From Microcaldota archaeon (lineage in GTDB: Archaea > Micrarchaeota > Micrarchaeia > Micrarchaeales > Micrarchaeaceae): a DNA stretch of 64,000 bases. Below are positions 29,019 to 38,912 of this stretch, piece by piece (the stretch's first letter is position 1; the number at the start of each line of letters is the position of its first letter). The translations under genes were made by a program, and so were the position numbers. The stretch lies in NCBI GenBank assembly GCA_021807115.1, contig JAKAPJ010000002.1, positions 1 through 64,000 of the forward strand, read 5' to 3'. Under the pieces are notes generated by a model. That model ran no database searches. It saw nothing but the letters and a program-made list of their open reading frames with translations, and had not been told where the DNA came from.

Positions 29019-31781
29019 ATGGCAGACGTGTACGGTGCTTTCCTCGGGAAATACAAGAAGTACACGGAGATACAGGAACTCGCGATCGGCGTCATAGCGA
29101 AGGGCAGCAACTGCATAATACTTGCGCCAACCGGGGCAGGCAAGACCGAGGCGGCGGTGCTGCCGGTGCTCGACCGGATTGCAAGGTCCGGAAACAGCTC
29201 CGGCATCCAGTTGCTTTACATCACACCCCTCCGGGCGCTGAATAGGGACATGATAAAGAGGCTCGAGTCACTGTGCAGCGAGATAGACATCACGGTATCG
29301 GTAAGGCACGGCGACACTATGCAGAGCGAAAGGGGCAGGCAGGGGCGCAACCCGCCAATGGTCATGATAACGACCCCCGAGACGCTGCAGAGCATACTGC
29401 CTACAAAGACCATAGGCCCGCACCTGAAGAATATATCCGCGGTGATAGTCGATGAGATACACGAGCTGTACCATAGCAAGAGGGGGGCGCAACTGTCCCT
29501 GGCGCTCGAGCGCCTCGAGGAGCTGGCGCCGGGATTCCAACGCATAGGGATAAGTGCAACCGTGAGCGATCCGGGGACCGTCAGCGGCTTCCTGTGCGGC
29601 GAGCGGCCGTGCGAAATAGCAGCATCGAGATCGGTGAAGGAGATACGGGTCAGCATAGAGCTGCCAAGGCGGCACAGCGGCAGGGTTTCGCTCCTGGCCG
29701 GCAAGTTCGCCCTCGACAACGACGCCTTGGCAAGGCTGGAGGCAATGGCGGACTTCATAAAAGGGTCAAAGTCGACGATAATATTCGCAAACACCAGGCA
29801 GGTGGTGGAGGCGCTGGGCAGCAGGCTGCTCTATCTGGACGGGATCGACCCGTTCGGCGGCATAGGTGTGCACCACAGTTCACTGGACAAGAAGGAGCGC
29901 ATAGAGATAGAGAACTCGTTCAAGGAGGGGAGGATAAAGAGCATAATAGCCACAAGCTCGCTGGAGCTCGGCATAGACATAGGCAACATAGACCTCGTGG
30001 TGCAGTACGGCTCCCCCCGCCAGGCCCTGCGCCTTGTGCAGCGCGCGGGGAGGAGCGGGCATTCTGAGAGGGGCAGGCCGCACGCTGCCATAATAGCGAC
30101 TGGCGTGATGGACGCCGTGGAGGCCCTGGCGATAGCGCGCAACGTCGGCTCAGGCCGGCTGGAGCGCTTCAGCCCGTCCACAAACGCCCTTGACGTGCTT
30201 GCCAACCAGATATGCGGCATACTGCTCGACAAGGGCCAGTGCGGCGTAGGGGACATAATGCGCATAGTCAACCGCTCGTTCGTGTACGGGGGCATGCCAA
30301 GGCCGGAGGTGGTGCGCCTGCTGGAATTCATGAACGGGCAGCGGATGATAGGGTTCGACGGCGAGACCGCCACGGCAGGCGGCAGGACAAGGATGTACTA
30401 CTACGGCCACCTAAGCGTCATACCTGACTCCAAGCGCTTCCTTGTGAAGAGCGCGATGGACAACAGGATAATATCCAGCCTCGACGAGGAGTTCGTGGTC
30501 AGCAACGTAGAGGACAACTCTGTATTCATAACCAAGGGCCTGCCATGGAGGGTGCTCAGCATCGAGGATAACGTGATAAGCGTGGAGCCCAGCCCCGACC
30601 TCGATGCCGCTGTCCCGGACTGGAGCGGCGAGGACATACCTGTCAGCCGCGGCGTGGCCCAGGAGGTCTTCAGGCTGATCGGGCGGCCGTCCATGCTGCC
30701 CGAGGGAGGCTACCTAGGCCGCTCCGCGCAGTCGGAGATAGAGGATTTCTCGCGCAACCAGCAGGCAGCGGCGCAGGTGGGCGCCGGGGCGCTGGTCCTG
30801 GAGCAGGCGGCGGAGTACAAGATACTCCACACCGGGCTAGGCACCCAGGCCAACGACGCGCTTTCAAGGATAATGGCGCACGAGCTTACCTCAAGGCTGG
30901 GCCGCAGCGTAAACATGAAATCCTCGCCATATCTGATATTCCTTGAGCTCCCCGCCACCACAGACATAATCCCCGTCCTCAAGCACATCAGCGAGCGGCC
31001 CGCGGAATCCCGGCTCAGGGAGGCGATACCGGACACCGACCTCTTCAGGTACAAGTTCGTTACGGTTGCGAAGCTGTTCGGCATCATAGACAGGGACGCA
31101 ACGGTCTCGAAGTCCATGGCCCGCCGTATAATACGGCTTATGGCAGGCACGCCGGTGTACAACGAGGCAATGAGGGAGCTCATGAACGAGCACTTCGACA
31201 TAGCGACGCTAAAGGAGTTCCTGGAGGGAATAAGGTCCGGCAGGACGGGCATAATCCCGTACGCGTCTGACAGCATGTCCCCCATATCAAAGATGGTGCT
31301 CAGCTCCGCGTACTACACAAGGGAGCTCATAATGCCCGTGCTTCCCAGCGACCAGATAATAGAGTCCTTCTCCAAGTTCCTGCTCTCCAAGAGCATGAAG
31401 CTTCTGTGCACGTACTGCGGCTTCCACTTCAGCAGGAAGCTCTCCGACCTTCAGGCCATGCAGTCCATACCGTGCCCGAGCTGCGCCAGCCCTCTCGTGG
31501 CTCCGTACACGGACGAGTACCTTGAGGTCGTGAAGAAAAGGTCGCAGGGCAAGAAGCTGGGCCGGAGGGAGTCGGAGATGATGAAGGACGTGATGAAGCA
31601 GGCCAGCCTGTTCGACTCGTACGGCGGCAGGGCCGCCCTGGCGCTTTCCACATACGGCATAGGCCCCACCAGCGCGGCGAGGGTGCTGATGATGCTGCGC
31701 AAGAACGACACGATGTTCTACATGGACCTGATAGGGGCGCAGAAGCAGTTCATCAAGAACCGCAAGTACTGGTCGGCGTAG
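29019..31781 (+). CDS. Lhr-like superfamily 2 ATP-dependent helicase
   Basis: ILAPTGAGKTEAAVLPVLDRI, VIVDEIHELYHSKRG, SATVSDP, ATSSLELGIDIGNIDLVVQYGSPRQALRLVQRAGRSGH; C-terminal CTYCGF...CPSC. Confidence 0.92.
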   Translation: MADVYGAFLGKYKKYTEIQELAIGVIAKGSNCIILAPTGAGKTEAAVLPVLDRIARSGNSSGIQLLYITPLRALNRDMIKRLESLCSEIDITVSVRHGDTMQSERGRQGRNPPMVMITTPETLQSILPTKTIGPHLKNISAVIVDEIHELYHSKRGAQLSLALERLEELAPGFQRIGISATVSDPGTVSGFLCGERPCEIAASRSVKEIRVSIELPRRHSGRVSLLAGKFALDNDALARLEAMADFIKGSKSTIIFANTRQVVEALGSRLLYLDGIDPFGGIGVHHSSLDKKERIEIENSFKEGRIKSIIATSSLELGIDIGNIDLVVQYGSPRQALRLVQRAGRSGHSERGRPHAAIIATGVMDAVEALAIARNVGSGRLERFSPSTNALDVLANQICGILLDKGQCGVGDIMRIVNRSFVYGGMPRPEVVRLLEFMNGQRMIGFDGETATAGGRTRMYYYGHLSVIPDSKRFLVKSAMDNRIISSLDEEFVVSNVEDNSVFITKGLPWRVLSIEDNVISVEPSPDLDAAVPDWSGEDIPVSRGVAQEVFRLIGRPSMLPEGGYLGRSAQSEIEDFSRNQQAAAQVGAGALVLEQAAEYKILHTGLGTQANDALSRIMAHELTSRLGRSVNMKSSPYLIFLELPATTDIIPVLKHISERPAESRLREAIPDTDLFRYKFVTVAKLFGIIDRDATVSKSMARRIIRLMAGTPVYNEAMRELMNEHFDIATLKEFLEGIRSGRTGIIPYASDSMSPISKMVLSSAYYTRELIMPVLPSDQIIESFSKFLLSKSMKLLCTYCGFHFSRKLSDLQAMQSIPCPSCASPLVAPYTDEYLEVVKKRSQGKKLGRRESEMMKDVMKQASLFDSYGGRAALALSTYGIGPTSAARVLMMLRKNDTMFYMDLIGAQKQFIKNRKYWSA

Positions 31782-31877
31782 CTGCCTCAGATAGGGCTAA
31801 ATATCAGTGCGGGCACATCAATAGCCACGGCAGCGGCGCCGACAATGCCGCATGCGCATGTATGCTGGGATGCTTAA

Positions 31878-34136
31878 ATGGAGAAGCCAATCCGGACGCC
31901 CCGCGGGGGAGGGACCCTGCGCCACCCTGACATGAAGTACACTCTCGACGAGCTTAAGGAGATCGTCCCGAATCCCGCAAGGCTTGCTGCGATAGAGGGC
32001 GCAATCGGGATCTATGACCAGCCACATGCGAATAGCCTGGCGGAGCACATAGTCTCCATGTCACGGTACGAGCAGGCCAAGGCCAGGAAAATAGACGAGT
32101 TCCTAGGTTTCATAACCAGGGGCGACATATCATCATTCCTCGTGCGGGTCCCCGCGTGGTCCGCCGGCAGGCAGGCCGCGGTGCTGCAGGACCTAGATTC
32201 GCGCGATGACGGCGAGCGCATACTGCCCGCCGTGATGCAGGCCGCGCTGGCCACTGCCGATCCCCGCCGCCCCGAAGAGCGCCGCCACAGCGACGTTGCG
32301 GTCCTCGAGTCACTGGGCGCGATTTCGGAAAGGTTCGCCGGAGGCGACGTAGCCATAGCCGCATGCGCAACATTCTCCAAGTACAGAGGCGCATCCGCGC
32401 AGCTTGTTGCGGAACACGCCGTGGCGTTCATGAAGGACCGCAGGCGCAGCGCGGAGTCCACATCAGCATTCCTTTCTCTATTCGACTCGCAGGGCATGGT
32501 GAAGTTCATCGATGTCTACGGCAGGTACGAGTCTTCCCGTGAGCTGCTCGACAACCTGACAAAGCACGCAAGGCAGAGGCTGCACAGGAAGGATCTGCGC
32601 AGCGCACTGGAAAGCGAATCCGCCTACGTTGAAAGCCTCACCTCCAGGATGCTGGATGACGCAGTGGTCGGAGCGGTCAGGAAATTTGACCGGCCTCAGA
32701 ATGACGAAGACTACCCCTACGGGCATAGTGGGTACAACACCATATACAAGACTCTCTACCGGATGGCGCAGTCATCGCAGGCCTCCGTGCCCATGCTTGA
32801 ATTCGCAAATGCGATAACCGCATTCGACCCCAAGACTGCCGAGGACGTGAACCGCATGTTCCTGAACGTGTGGGACCGCATGTCAGGGCACGGCAAGGAA
32901 AAGACTGCAGTGGCAGACACCGAAATTACCCGCCTAATATCCCTCGCAAGCAAGGGCGGCATGGACTTCCCCAAGTCCTTCGACACCGACACAATCGTAG
33001 ATATGCTACGATCCGGGCTGGACGGCGTGGTCAAGGACAGGAAGACGTTCGGGATAGTCGGCACGTACCTCGAGTCTGATGGCATCCTTCCCATCCCAAC
33101 GGCCGGCAACATCGCCACATATGAGGATATTGCAAACGGCCTGCTCGGCAAGCGCTACGGTCTGGAGAAGCGGCTTACAATAGACCAGATAGAACTTCTA
33201 TTTTCGTTTGACAACTACCGCGGCGGACAGGAGGCGATGCGCCAGGGCGCTGTGCATTTCGTGAACGTTTCAAGGGAGGAGAACGCAAGGTTCTACTCAA
33301 TAAATCAAGGCAGCTCGCCCGCGCCAGTGGACTACACGCGCGAGCAGCTGGCAAGGTATTCCGTGCTTGCCATACTCGGCTCGAAGTCCGAGGGCGCGGC
33401 CGCCGAGGCCGCCATTGCCCGGATAGTCGGCGCCAAGGCCATAGCTGCGGCGAGGAACGAGTTCAATGCGAGGCACAGGCGGCTCATGCCCGAGCTCATA
33501 GCTGCGGTCCAGGCCTCTGACTATGGCAGGGCGGCTGGCATCCTGGCAGGCACAAAGGAGGAGCACATAGCCGATGTCCTGGCTGCCGTGGACTACAAGG
33601 ACGTGGATGTGGGCAACCCGAGGCTGATGAAGGCTGTCGAGAGCAAGAACCCGCTCGACTACGACAGCAGGCTGCAGATAGCGTGCGTCTACCTTCCGCA
33701 GGGCGCTCACATCTTCGAGTACTGCACTGACGAGCGGATCGCGCTGGTCCGCTACGATATGGGCGGCAGGTCGGTCGGCAGCGCAATATGCTACATGGAG
33801 GACGGTGTGTTCCTGGTAGATTCGGTGGAGGGCCACCGCACATTCAGGAAGCCCGAGGTGTACGAGGCGGTTTACAACGACCTGCTTGACAGGGCCAGGT
33901 CAAAGGGCGCCAGGACCGTGGTATTCAGCACTGACGCGAGCAACGAGACGCCGTCAGGTTTTGAGCAGTACATAGCTAAGGCAAAGGGCCTGAGGAAGTC
34001 CGAAGTAAAGATGAAGCTAAACACACCCGCATACCTAGAGGCGGACGAGGACGGCGTGTCCGGGATGGTGGTCGACCTTTCAACCCCGGACAGGCAGGCC
34101 GCGGCAGGCATAGGCGGCGTGCTGCGCAGGGAATAG
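31878..34136 (+). CDS. Large soluble protein of unknown function
   Basis: 752-aa uninterrupted ORF, no signal/TM evident, no family recognised; C-terminal IALVRYDMGGRSVGSAICYMEDGVFLVDSVEGHRTF... Confidence 0.75.
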   Translation: MEKPIRTPRGGGTLRHPDMKYTLDELKEIVPNPARLAAIEGAIGIYDQPHANSLAEHIVSMSRYEQAKARKIDEFLGFITRGDISSFLVRVPAWSAGRQAAVLQDLDSRDDGERILPAVMQAALATADPRRPEERRHSDVAVLESLGAISERFAGGDVAIAACATFSKYRGASAQLVAEHAVAFMKDRRRSAESTSAFLSLFDSQGMVKFIDVYGRYESSRELLDNLTKHARQRLHRKDLRSALESESAYVESLTSRMLDDAVVGAVRKFDRPQNDEDYPYGHSGYNTIYKTLYRMAQSSQASVPMLEFANAITAFDPKTAEDVNRMFLNVWDRMSGHGKEKTAVADTEITRLISLASKGGMDFPKSFDTDTIVDMLRSGLDGVVKDRKTFGIVGTYLESDGILPIPTAGNIATYEDIANGLLGKRYGLEKRLTIDQIELLFSFDNYRGGQEAMRQGAVHFVNVSREENARFYSINQGSSPAPVDYTREQLARYSVLAILGSKSEGAAAEAAIARIVGAKAIAAARNEFNARHRRLMPELIAAVQASDYGRAAGILAGTKEEHIADVLAAVDYKDVDVGNPRLMKAVESKNPLDYDSRLQIACVYLPQGAHIFEYCTDERIALVRYDMGGRSVGSAICYMEDGVFLVDSVEGHRTFRKPEVYEAVYNDLLDRARSKGARTVVFSTDASNETPSGFEQYIAKAKGLRKSEVKMKLNTPAYLEADEDGVSGMVVDLSTPDRQAAAGIGGVLRRE

Positions 34137-34154
34137 CCGCGCGGGCAACTGCCA

Positions 34155-34865
34155 TTACTTGGTAAGCGCGTCCAGCACCGCCGCGGCCCCTTCCATCGCC
34201 TTGGCGTCTATCGCCTCGGGCGACAGCCACTTCACGCCCCCCGCCAGGCTGTCGCTTATTATCAAGGCTGCCGCGCTGCGCCATCCCTTCATCATGCTGA
34301 GCTTGAAAAGCATCGCGCACTCCATCTCCACCGCTATGTTGCCCTTCGCAAAGTACTTCTTGGCGAACTCCTGTTCCTCTGCATAGAACGCGTCGCTGCT
34401 GAATATCTTCCCAGTATTGAACTTAAGCCCCCTGCCCCTGAATGTTTTCCTTATCCTGCCGGCAAGTTCCTTGTCAGGCCTGGCCTTTATTCCCTTCCTC
34501 CCGCCGAAGTACTGCTTGTAGAGCCCGCCGGGTATGTGCGAGGCCGAAGTTGGTATCACGAACTCGCCCAGCTGTATGTTTGGGCTAAGGGCTCCCGAGG
34601 TGCCGTACCTTACGAACGTCCTGGCGCCGAGCATCGCCAGCTCCTCCACCACTATGGCCGCCGACGGGGCGCCTATGCCGTGCGTGGCTATGGAGACGCG
34701 CATGCCGTTGTAGCTGCCGGTCACCACCAGGAAACCGCGGTTCTCGTTCACGGTCTCTGGGTTCGTGAGCAGCGTGGAAAGCTTCTTCACCCTCTTCGGG
34801 TCGCCTGCAATCAGCACCCTCTCCGCAACGCTGCCGGGTTTGGCCCTTATGTGTATGGGTTCCAT
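34155..34865 (-). CDS. Nucleoside phosphorylase (uridine/purine, PNP_UDP_1 family)
   Basis: VLIAGDPKRVKKLSTLL, ATHGIGAPSAAIVVEELAMLGARTFVRYGTSGAL, VEMECAMLF, IISDSLAGG. Confidence 0.9.
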   Translation of the reverse strand: MEPIHIRAKPGSVAERVLIAGDPKRVKKLSTLLTNPETVNENRGFLVVTGSYNGMRVSIATHGIGAPSAAIVVEELAMLGARTFVRYGTSGALSPNIQLGEFVIPTSASHIPGGLYKQYFGGRKGIKARPDKELAGRIRKTFRGRGLKFNTGKIFSSDAFYAEEQEFAKKYFAKGNIAVEMECAMLFKLSMMKGWRSAAALIISDSLAGGVKWLSPEAIDAKAMEGAAAVLDALTK

Positions 34866-35001
34866 TCAAAGCACTTCCTGCGCAGCGCAATACTCCGCCG
34901 CAGCCAGTTAATCCTATCGCAGCACAAACCTATAAAAGTTACGTTCGCCTGCAGAGGTAATATAATAAAGCGGTGTGGAATAGATTAACGCAAGTGATGG
35001 T

Positions 35002-35994
35002 TTGGATTTCAAAGCGCTGGAGTTCAGGCAGAACCTGAAGATACTCATAATGTTCCTAATAGTCCAGTTTTTCGGCCTATTCATGGCCGCTGCCGTCTAC
35101 AGCGGCGCGCAGGAGACCCAGCTCAACAGCGCGCAGGTCGGCGCATCGATAAACTACGCGCTCAGCTACATAGTCGGGATCCTTCTGTTCACATTGGTGC
35201 TCCTGTTCATAATAAAGAAGGCCCGGAGCGACAAGGTATTCATAATACTCGAGGCGTTCGCCGTAGGCGGGGCGTCGTTCATAGCGTTCCTGGTGCTCAT
35301 AGGGGTCGCGACGAACACAGTGCAGTCCACAATATACGGCAACAGCGTGACATACGAGGACGCGGCTGCCCTGATTCTTGCCGCATCCCTGATACTCGCC
35401 AAGAACAAGTGGCCCAGGCTGCGCAACACGGTCTCGATACTGTCCAGCGCAGGGCTGGGCTTCTTCATAGGCATAAACCTTACGTTCCCCGCGGTGTACG
35501 TGTTCATGGTGCTGCTAGCAGTGTACGATTTCATAGCGGTGTTCGTTACCAAGCACATGGTCGTGATGGGCGAGCGGATGTCGGGAATGAACCTGGCATT
35601 CCTGGTGGGCGCCAGCGAGGCCGAAGCGGTTCCGCGCCGCAAGCTGTCAAGGGAGGAGCTGGAGAAGGCGGCGAAGCACCGGCAGATATTCGAGAAGCAG
35701 GGCAACCTGCTCAAGGCTCTCGCCCGCCAGCACCTTGTGCCTGTCTATGCCAGGCGGGAGTTGGGCAACGGCGACCTTGCGGTCCCGCTGATGGCCGCGG
35801 TCTCAGCATACCAGATGACATTCAGCTTCATGACAAGCTTCGTGGTCATATTCGGCGCAACGTTCGGCCTGCTGCTCACGTTCTACGTGCTGAACAGGTA
35901 CAAGAGGGCGCTGCCCGCGATACCCCCGCTGCTGTTCGGAATCACTGTCGCGCTGTTAGTGTACGTACTACTTGGGGGCAGCAACCTGCTTTAG
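35002..35994 (+). CDS. Presenilin-type intramembrane aspartyl protease
   Basis: Multi-TM; YDFIAVFVTKHM (YD), GNGDLAVPLM (GxGD-type), LPAIPPLL (PAL-like); TTG start. Confidence 0.82.
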   Translation: MDFKALEFRQNLKILIMFLIVQFFGLFMAAAVYSGAQETQLNSAQVGASINYALSYIVGILLFTLVLLFIIKKARSDKVFIILEAFAVGGASFIAFLVLIGVATNTVQSTIYGNSVTYEDAAALILAASLILAKNKWPRLRNTVSILSSAGLGFFIGINLTFPAVYVFMVLLAVYDFIAVFVTKHMVVMGERMSGMNLAFLVGASEAEAVPRRKLSREELEKAAKHRQIFEKQGNLLKALARQHLVPVYARRELGNGDLAVPLMAAVSAYQMTFSFMTSFVVIFGATFGLLLTFYVLNRYKRALPAIPPLLFGITVALLVYVLLGGSNLL

Positions 35995-37806
35995 CGCCCC
36001 TCCCCAGAATCCGCCTATGGACTCCATTATGTCATTGCTACCCATCAGTGGCACGCTGTTGCCTATGAGCGAGGAGTAGAGCCCCCACCTGTAGCGGCTG
36101 TCCATGAAGACTATCACCGCGCGGTCGGTCTCGCTCCTCACCGCCCTCCCCGCCGCCTGTATCGCCCTTATTACCGCAGGTATGGTATATGCGTAGTCCG
36201 CCCCCTGCCCCTGGAACCTCTTGTCCAGGTAGCCTATCCTCGCGCTCGTCTCAAGGTTCGGCCGCGACAGGGGTATGCCAACCACTATGACGCACTTGAT
36301 TATGTTGTTCGCGTAGTCTATCCCCTCGCTCAGGCTGCCCCCCATAACGCCCATCAGCACAGCCCCGCTTGACTCCTTGAATCCCCTGAGCAGGCCCTCA
36401 ACCGCAACGCTCTTCATGCCTCTGCGCTGGACGAACACCTCTACCCCGTCTATGAACCTGAACACCCCCTCAAGCACATCAAAGCTGGGGAAGAACACCG
36501 CCACGTTGCCCGGTATCCTGCCCTTTATATCAAGGATCCTCGCGGCTATCTTCTTGTACTCCCCGGGGGACCGGCTCTCGTACCTTGTGGTCACAGAGTC
36601 GTCTATCACCGCCATCCTGTTTTGTTTCGGGAACGGGGAGGCGTAGTTTCGCATCTCCGCGCCCTCGGACCCGAGCAGCTCCGCGTACATCCGCAGCGGC
36701 AGCATCGTCGCGCTCATGAAAACGTTGGCGTACGATTCCCTCATTATCTGCAGCGAGCTGGCAGGATAGAGGCAGGTTATCGATATCCTCACGCCCTTGC
36801 CGTGCCTGGACAGTATCTTTGCGGTGGACGGGTCCGCGCGTGACCAGCTGGCCAGGAAGCGTGAGATGTGCATCAGCGCGGAGCGCTTCGCCTTGGTCTT
36901 CTCAGTGTACTCCATTGCGGCCTTCTCCAGCTGCTCGGTTATCGTCCCAATGTTGGAGACTATCTCATCTGGCATGTCCCCCTCCACCACGAATGCCTCG
37001 CTCTTAGACTGCAGCTTCTTTTCTGCCATCCTCTCCAGCGTGAACTTCAGGTAGCTCAGGTCCACCCCTCCCCCGACCTCCCGCAGCTCGCCTGCCGCGT
37101 TGTCTATCGCAAGTGTGCTTAGCGATGAGCTCATGTAGGAGTTAGCGGCGCTTATTATGTTGTGAGCCTCGTCCCATATCAGTATTTTGTCCTCCAGTCC
37201 CTGCCCTATCTTCTTGAGGAACGTCTGCTTGGTGTATGGGTTGAGGAAGTGCGCGTAGTCCGCCACTATGACCCTCGAGTTCCTGGCAAGGCGCGCGGAT
37301 ATCTCGTACGCGCACACCCCGTGGTCGAACGACGCCTTCAGCAGCGCGCCGTGCCCCGAGCAGCCAGCTTCGGGAATGTCGGCGGGTAGGCTGTCCTTGT
37401 ACCTGTCCTTCGCGGCGGTGTAAAACCTGCATGATCCTTTCTTTACCCTGTCATCGCACGCGCGGTAGAACAGCTCGCTGTCGAGCATGTTGACCTCCTG
37501 GTTCACGCACAGGTTGAGCTTGCCAACCATGTCGGTGAACGACAGGTCCACCGAGAACTTCCTTTTAATCCCCTGCAGGACCTCCAGCGCGATCCTGTGC
37601 TGCGATATCTTTGGAGTCAGGAAGAAAACCCCCAGGCCGTTCTCCATCGCGAGTGTGAGCGCCGCACCTATGGATGCATCAGTCTTCCCTATGCCCGTTG
37701 GCGCGTTTATGAGTATGTCCCTCTTCGCGGACAGCGCCTCGTAAATGTCCCTTAGCATAAGCTCCTGGTACTGCCTGGGGCTGTCAAACCTGAACAATTG
37801 CTGCAT
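35968..37806 (-). CDS. xpd: XPD/Rad3-family DNA helicase
   Basis: INAPTGIGKTDASIG, Cys-rich FeS region (C-VN..ACDDRVKKGSC..GC..VC), IWDEAHNI, RPNLETSARIGYLDKRF, QAAGRAVRSETDRAVIVFMDSRY. Confidence 0.9.
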   Translation of the reverse strand: MQQLFRFDSPRQYQELMLRDIYEALSAKRDILINAPTGIGKTDASIGAALTLAMENGLGVFFLTPKISQHRIALEVLQGIKRKFSVDLSFTDMVGKLNLCVNQEVNMLDSELFYRACDDRVKKGSCRFYTAAKDRYKDSLPADIPEAGCSGHGALLKASFDHGVCAYEISARLARNSRVIVADYAHFLNPYTKQTFLKKIGQGLEDKILIWDEAHNIISAANSYMSSSLSTLAIDNAAGELREVGGGVDLSYLKFTLERMAEKKLQSKSEAFVVEGDMPDEIVSNIGTITEQLEKAAMEYTEKTKAKRSALMHISRFLASWSRADPSTAKILSRHGKGVRISITCLYPASSLQIMRESYANVFMSATMLPLRMYAELLGSEGAEMRNYASPFPKQNRMAVIDDSVTTRYESRSPGEYKKIAARILDIKGRIPGNVAVFFPSFDVLEGVFRFIDGVEVFVQRRGMKSVAVEGLLRGFKESSGAVLMGVMGGSLSEGIDYANNIIKCVIVVGIPLSRPNLETSARIGYLDKRFQGQGADYAYTIPAVIRAIQAAGRAVRSETDRAVIVFMDSRYRWGLYSSLIGNSVPLMGSNDIMESIGGFWGGALKQVAAPK

Positions 37807-37919
37807 ACTTCATATTGTGCGTTCAAAGCTTAATAATCCGCCAGCACTGCACTTGGCGGACGCCGTTTCAAAACATCAAAAAGTATTTATTCGCATTTTT
37901 GAAATCTATTTTCGATCAT

Positions 37920-38912
37920 ATGCGGCGGCGCAGGGGAGCCCCCGCGCATAACACAGGAACGATACGGGCGCGGCACATACATAAGTTCGGCGTAGGTTGC
38001 GCCACTTCAGCAACCGCAAGCACGCGGTCACAGTCCGCGATGGAGTACCTGATGACATACGGGTGGGCGATACTGGTCATAGCCGTGATCCTGGGGGTAC
38101 TCTTCCAGCTCGGCGTCTTCGGCTCCGCAAACCTCGCTCCGAAGGCCAAGGCCGGGCAGTGCCAGGTGCAGGTTGTGGGCGGCGGCTCCTCGTCAACGCA
38201 CCAGCTTGCGGGGCTTTGCAGCCCCGAGCTACCGCAGTACGTTGCGGTGTTCAACGGGCAGTCCAATGGCGCAGAAATCTCCACCCCTATTTATTTTCCC
38301 AGTGGCACTGCAGAGTCGAATTTCACTCTTTCTGCCTGGATATACCCAACATCCTCTCAGGACCAGCCCGGCGGGATTGTTGATTCTGATAACGGTATCA
38401 ACGGATGGGGGCTTTATTACTTCTACGGCTCCCCGGGCTATGCTGATTTCTGGATACTGGGGCAGGGATATTCGCAGGACATGGGGTTCGGCTCAATCCC
38501 GTCAAACCAGTGGACTTTTGTGGCAATAACATACTACAAGTCAGGCGGAAATTATTACGCAAGCGGCTACGTGAACGGGAACTCCGTTGATTCGAACGTC
38601 CAGCGCGGTGCCATAGTCCTTCCCATACCTCCCAGTTATACATTGCAGATTGGCGACATAAGGTACGGATGCTGCTACTATTTTGGAGGGAATATCGCAA
38701 ATGTCCAGCTTTACAACGCCACCCTGTCCCAGGCGGAAATGACTGCATTGTACGACGAGGGGATAGGCGGCGCACCTGTGCGGCCGCAGAACGTGACCGG
38801 CTGGTGGCCCCTCAACGGCAATGCGAACGACTACAGCGGGAACAACTACAACGGCCAGAACAACGGCGCGGGATACAGCAGCTTCTGGGACACCGGATAT
38901 ACTGCTCCGTGA
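37920..38912 (+). CDS. Class III signal peptide + LamG-like surface protein, copy 4 (canonical start codon lost or N-terminally extended)
   Basis: ...STRSQSAMEYLMTYGWAILVIAVILGVLFQLGVFGSANLAPKAKAG...EGIGGAPVRPQNVTGWWPLNGNANDYSGNNYNGQN; ACG replaces ATG at the paralog start position. Confidence 0.65.
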   Translation: MRRRRGAPAHNTGTIRARHIHKFGVGCATSATASTRSQSAMEYLMTYGWAILVIAVILGVLFQLGVFGSANLAPKAKAGQCQVQVVGGGSSSTHQLAGLCSPELPQYVAVFNGQSNGAEISTPIYFPSGTAESNFTLSAWIYPTSSQDQPGGIVDSDNGINGWGLYYFYGSPGYADFWILGQGYSQDMGFGSIPSNQWTFVAITYYKSGGNYYASGYVNGNSVDSNVQRGAIVLPIPPSYTLQIGDIRYGCCYYFGGNIANVQLYNATLSQAEMTALYDEGIGGAPVRPQNVTGWWPLNGNANDYSGNNYNGQNNGAGYSSFWDTGYTAP

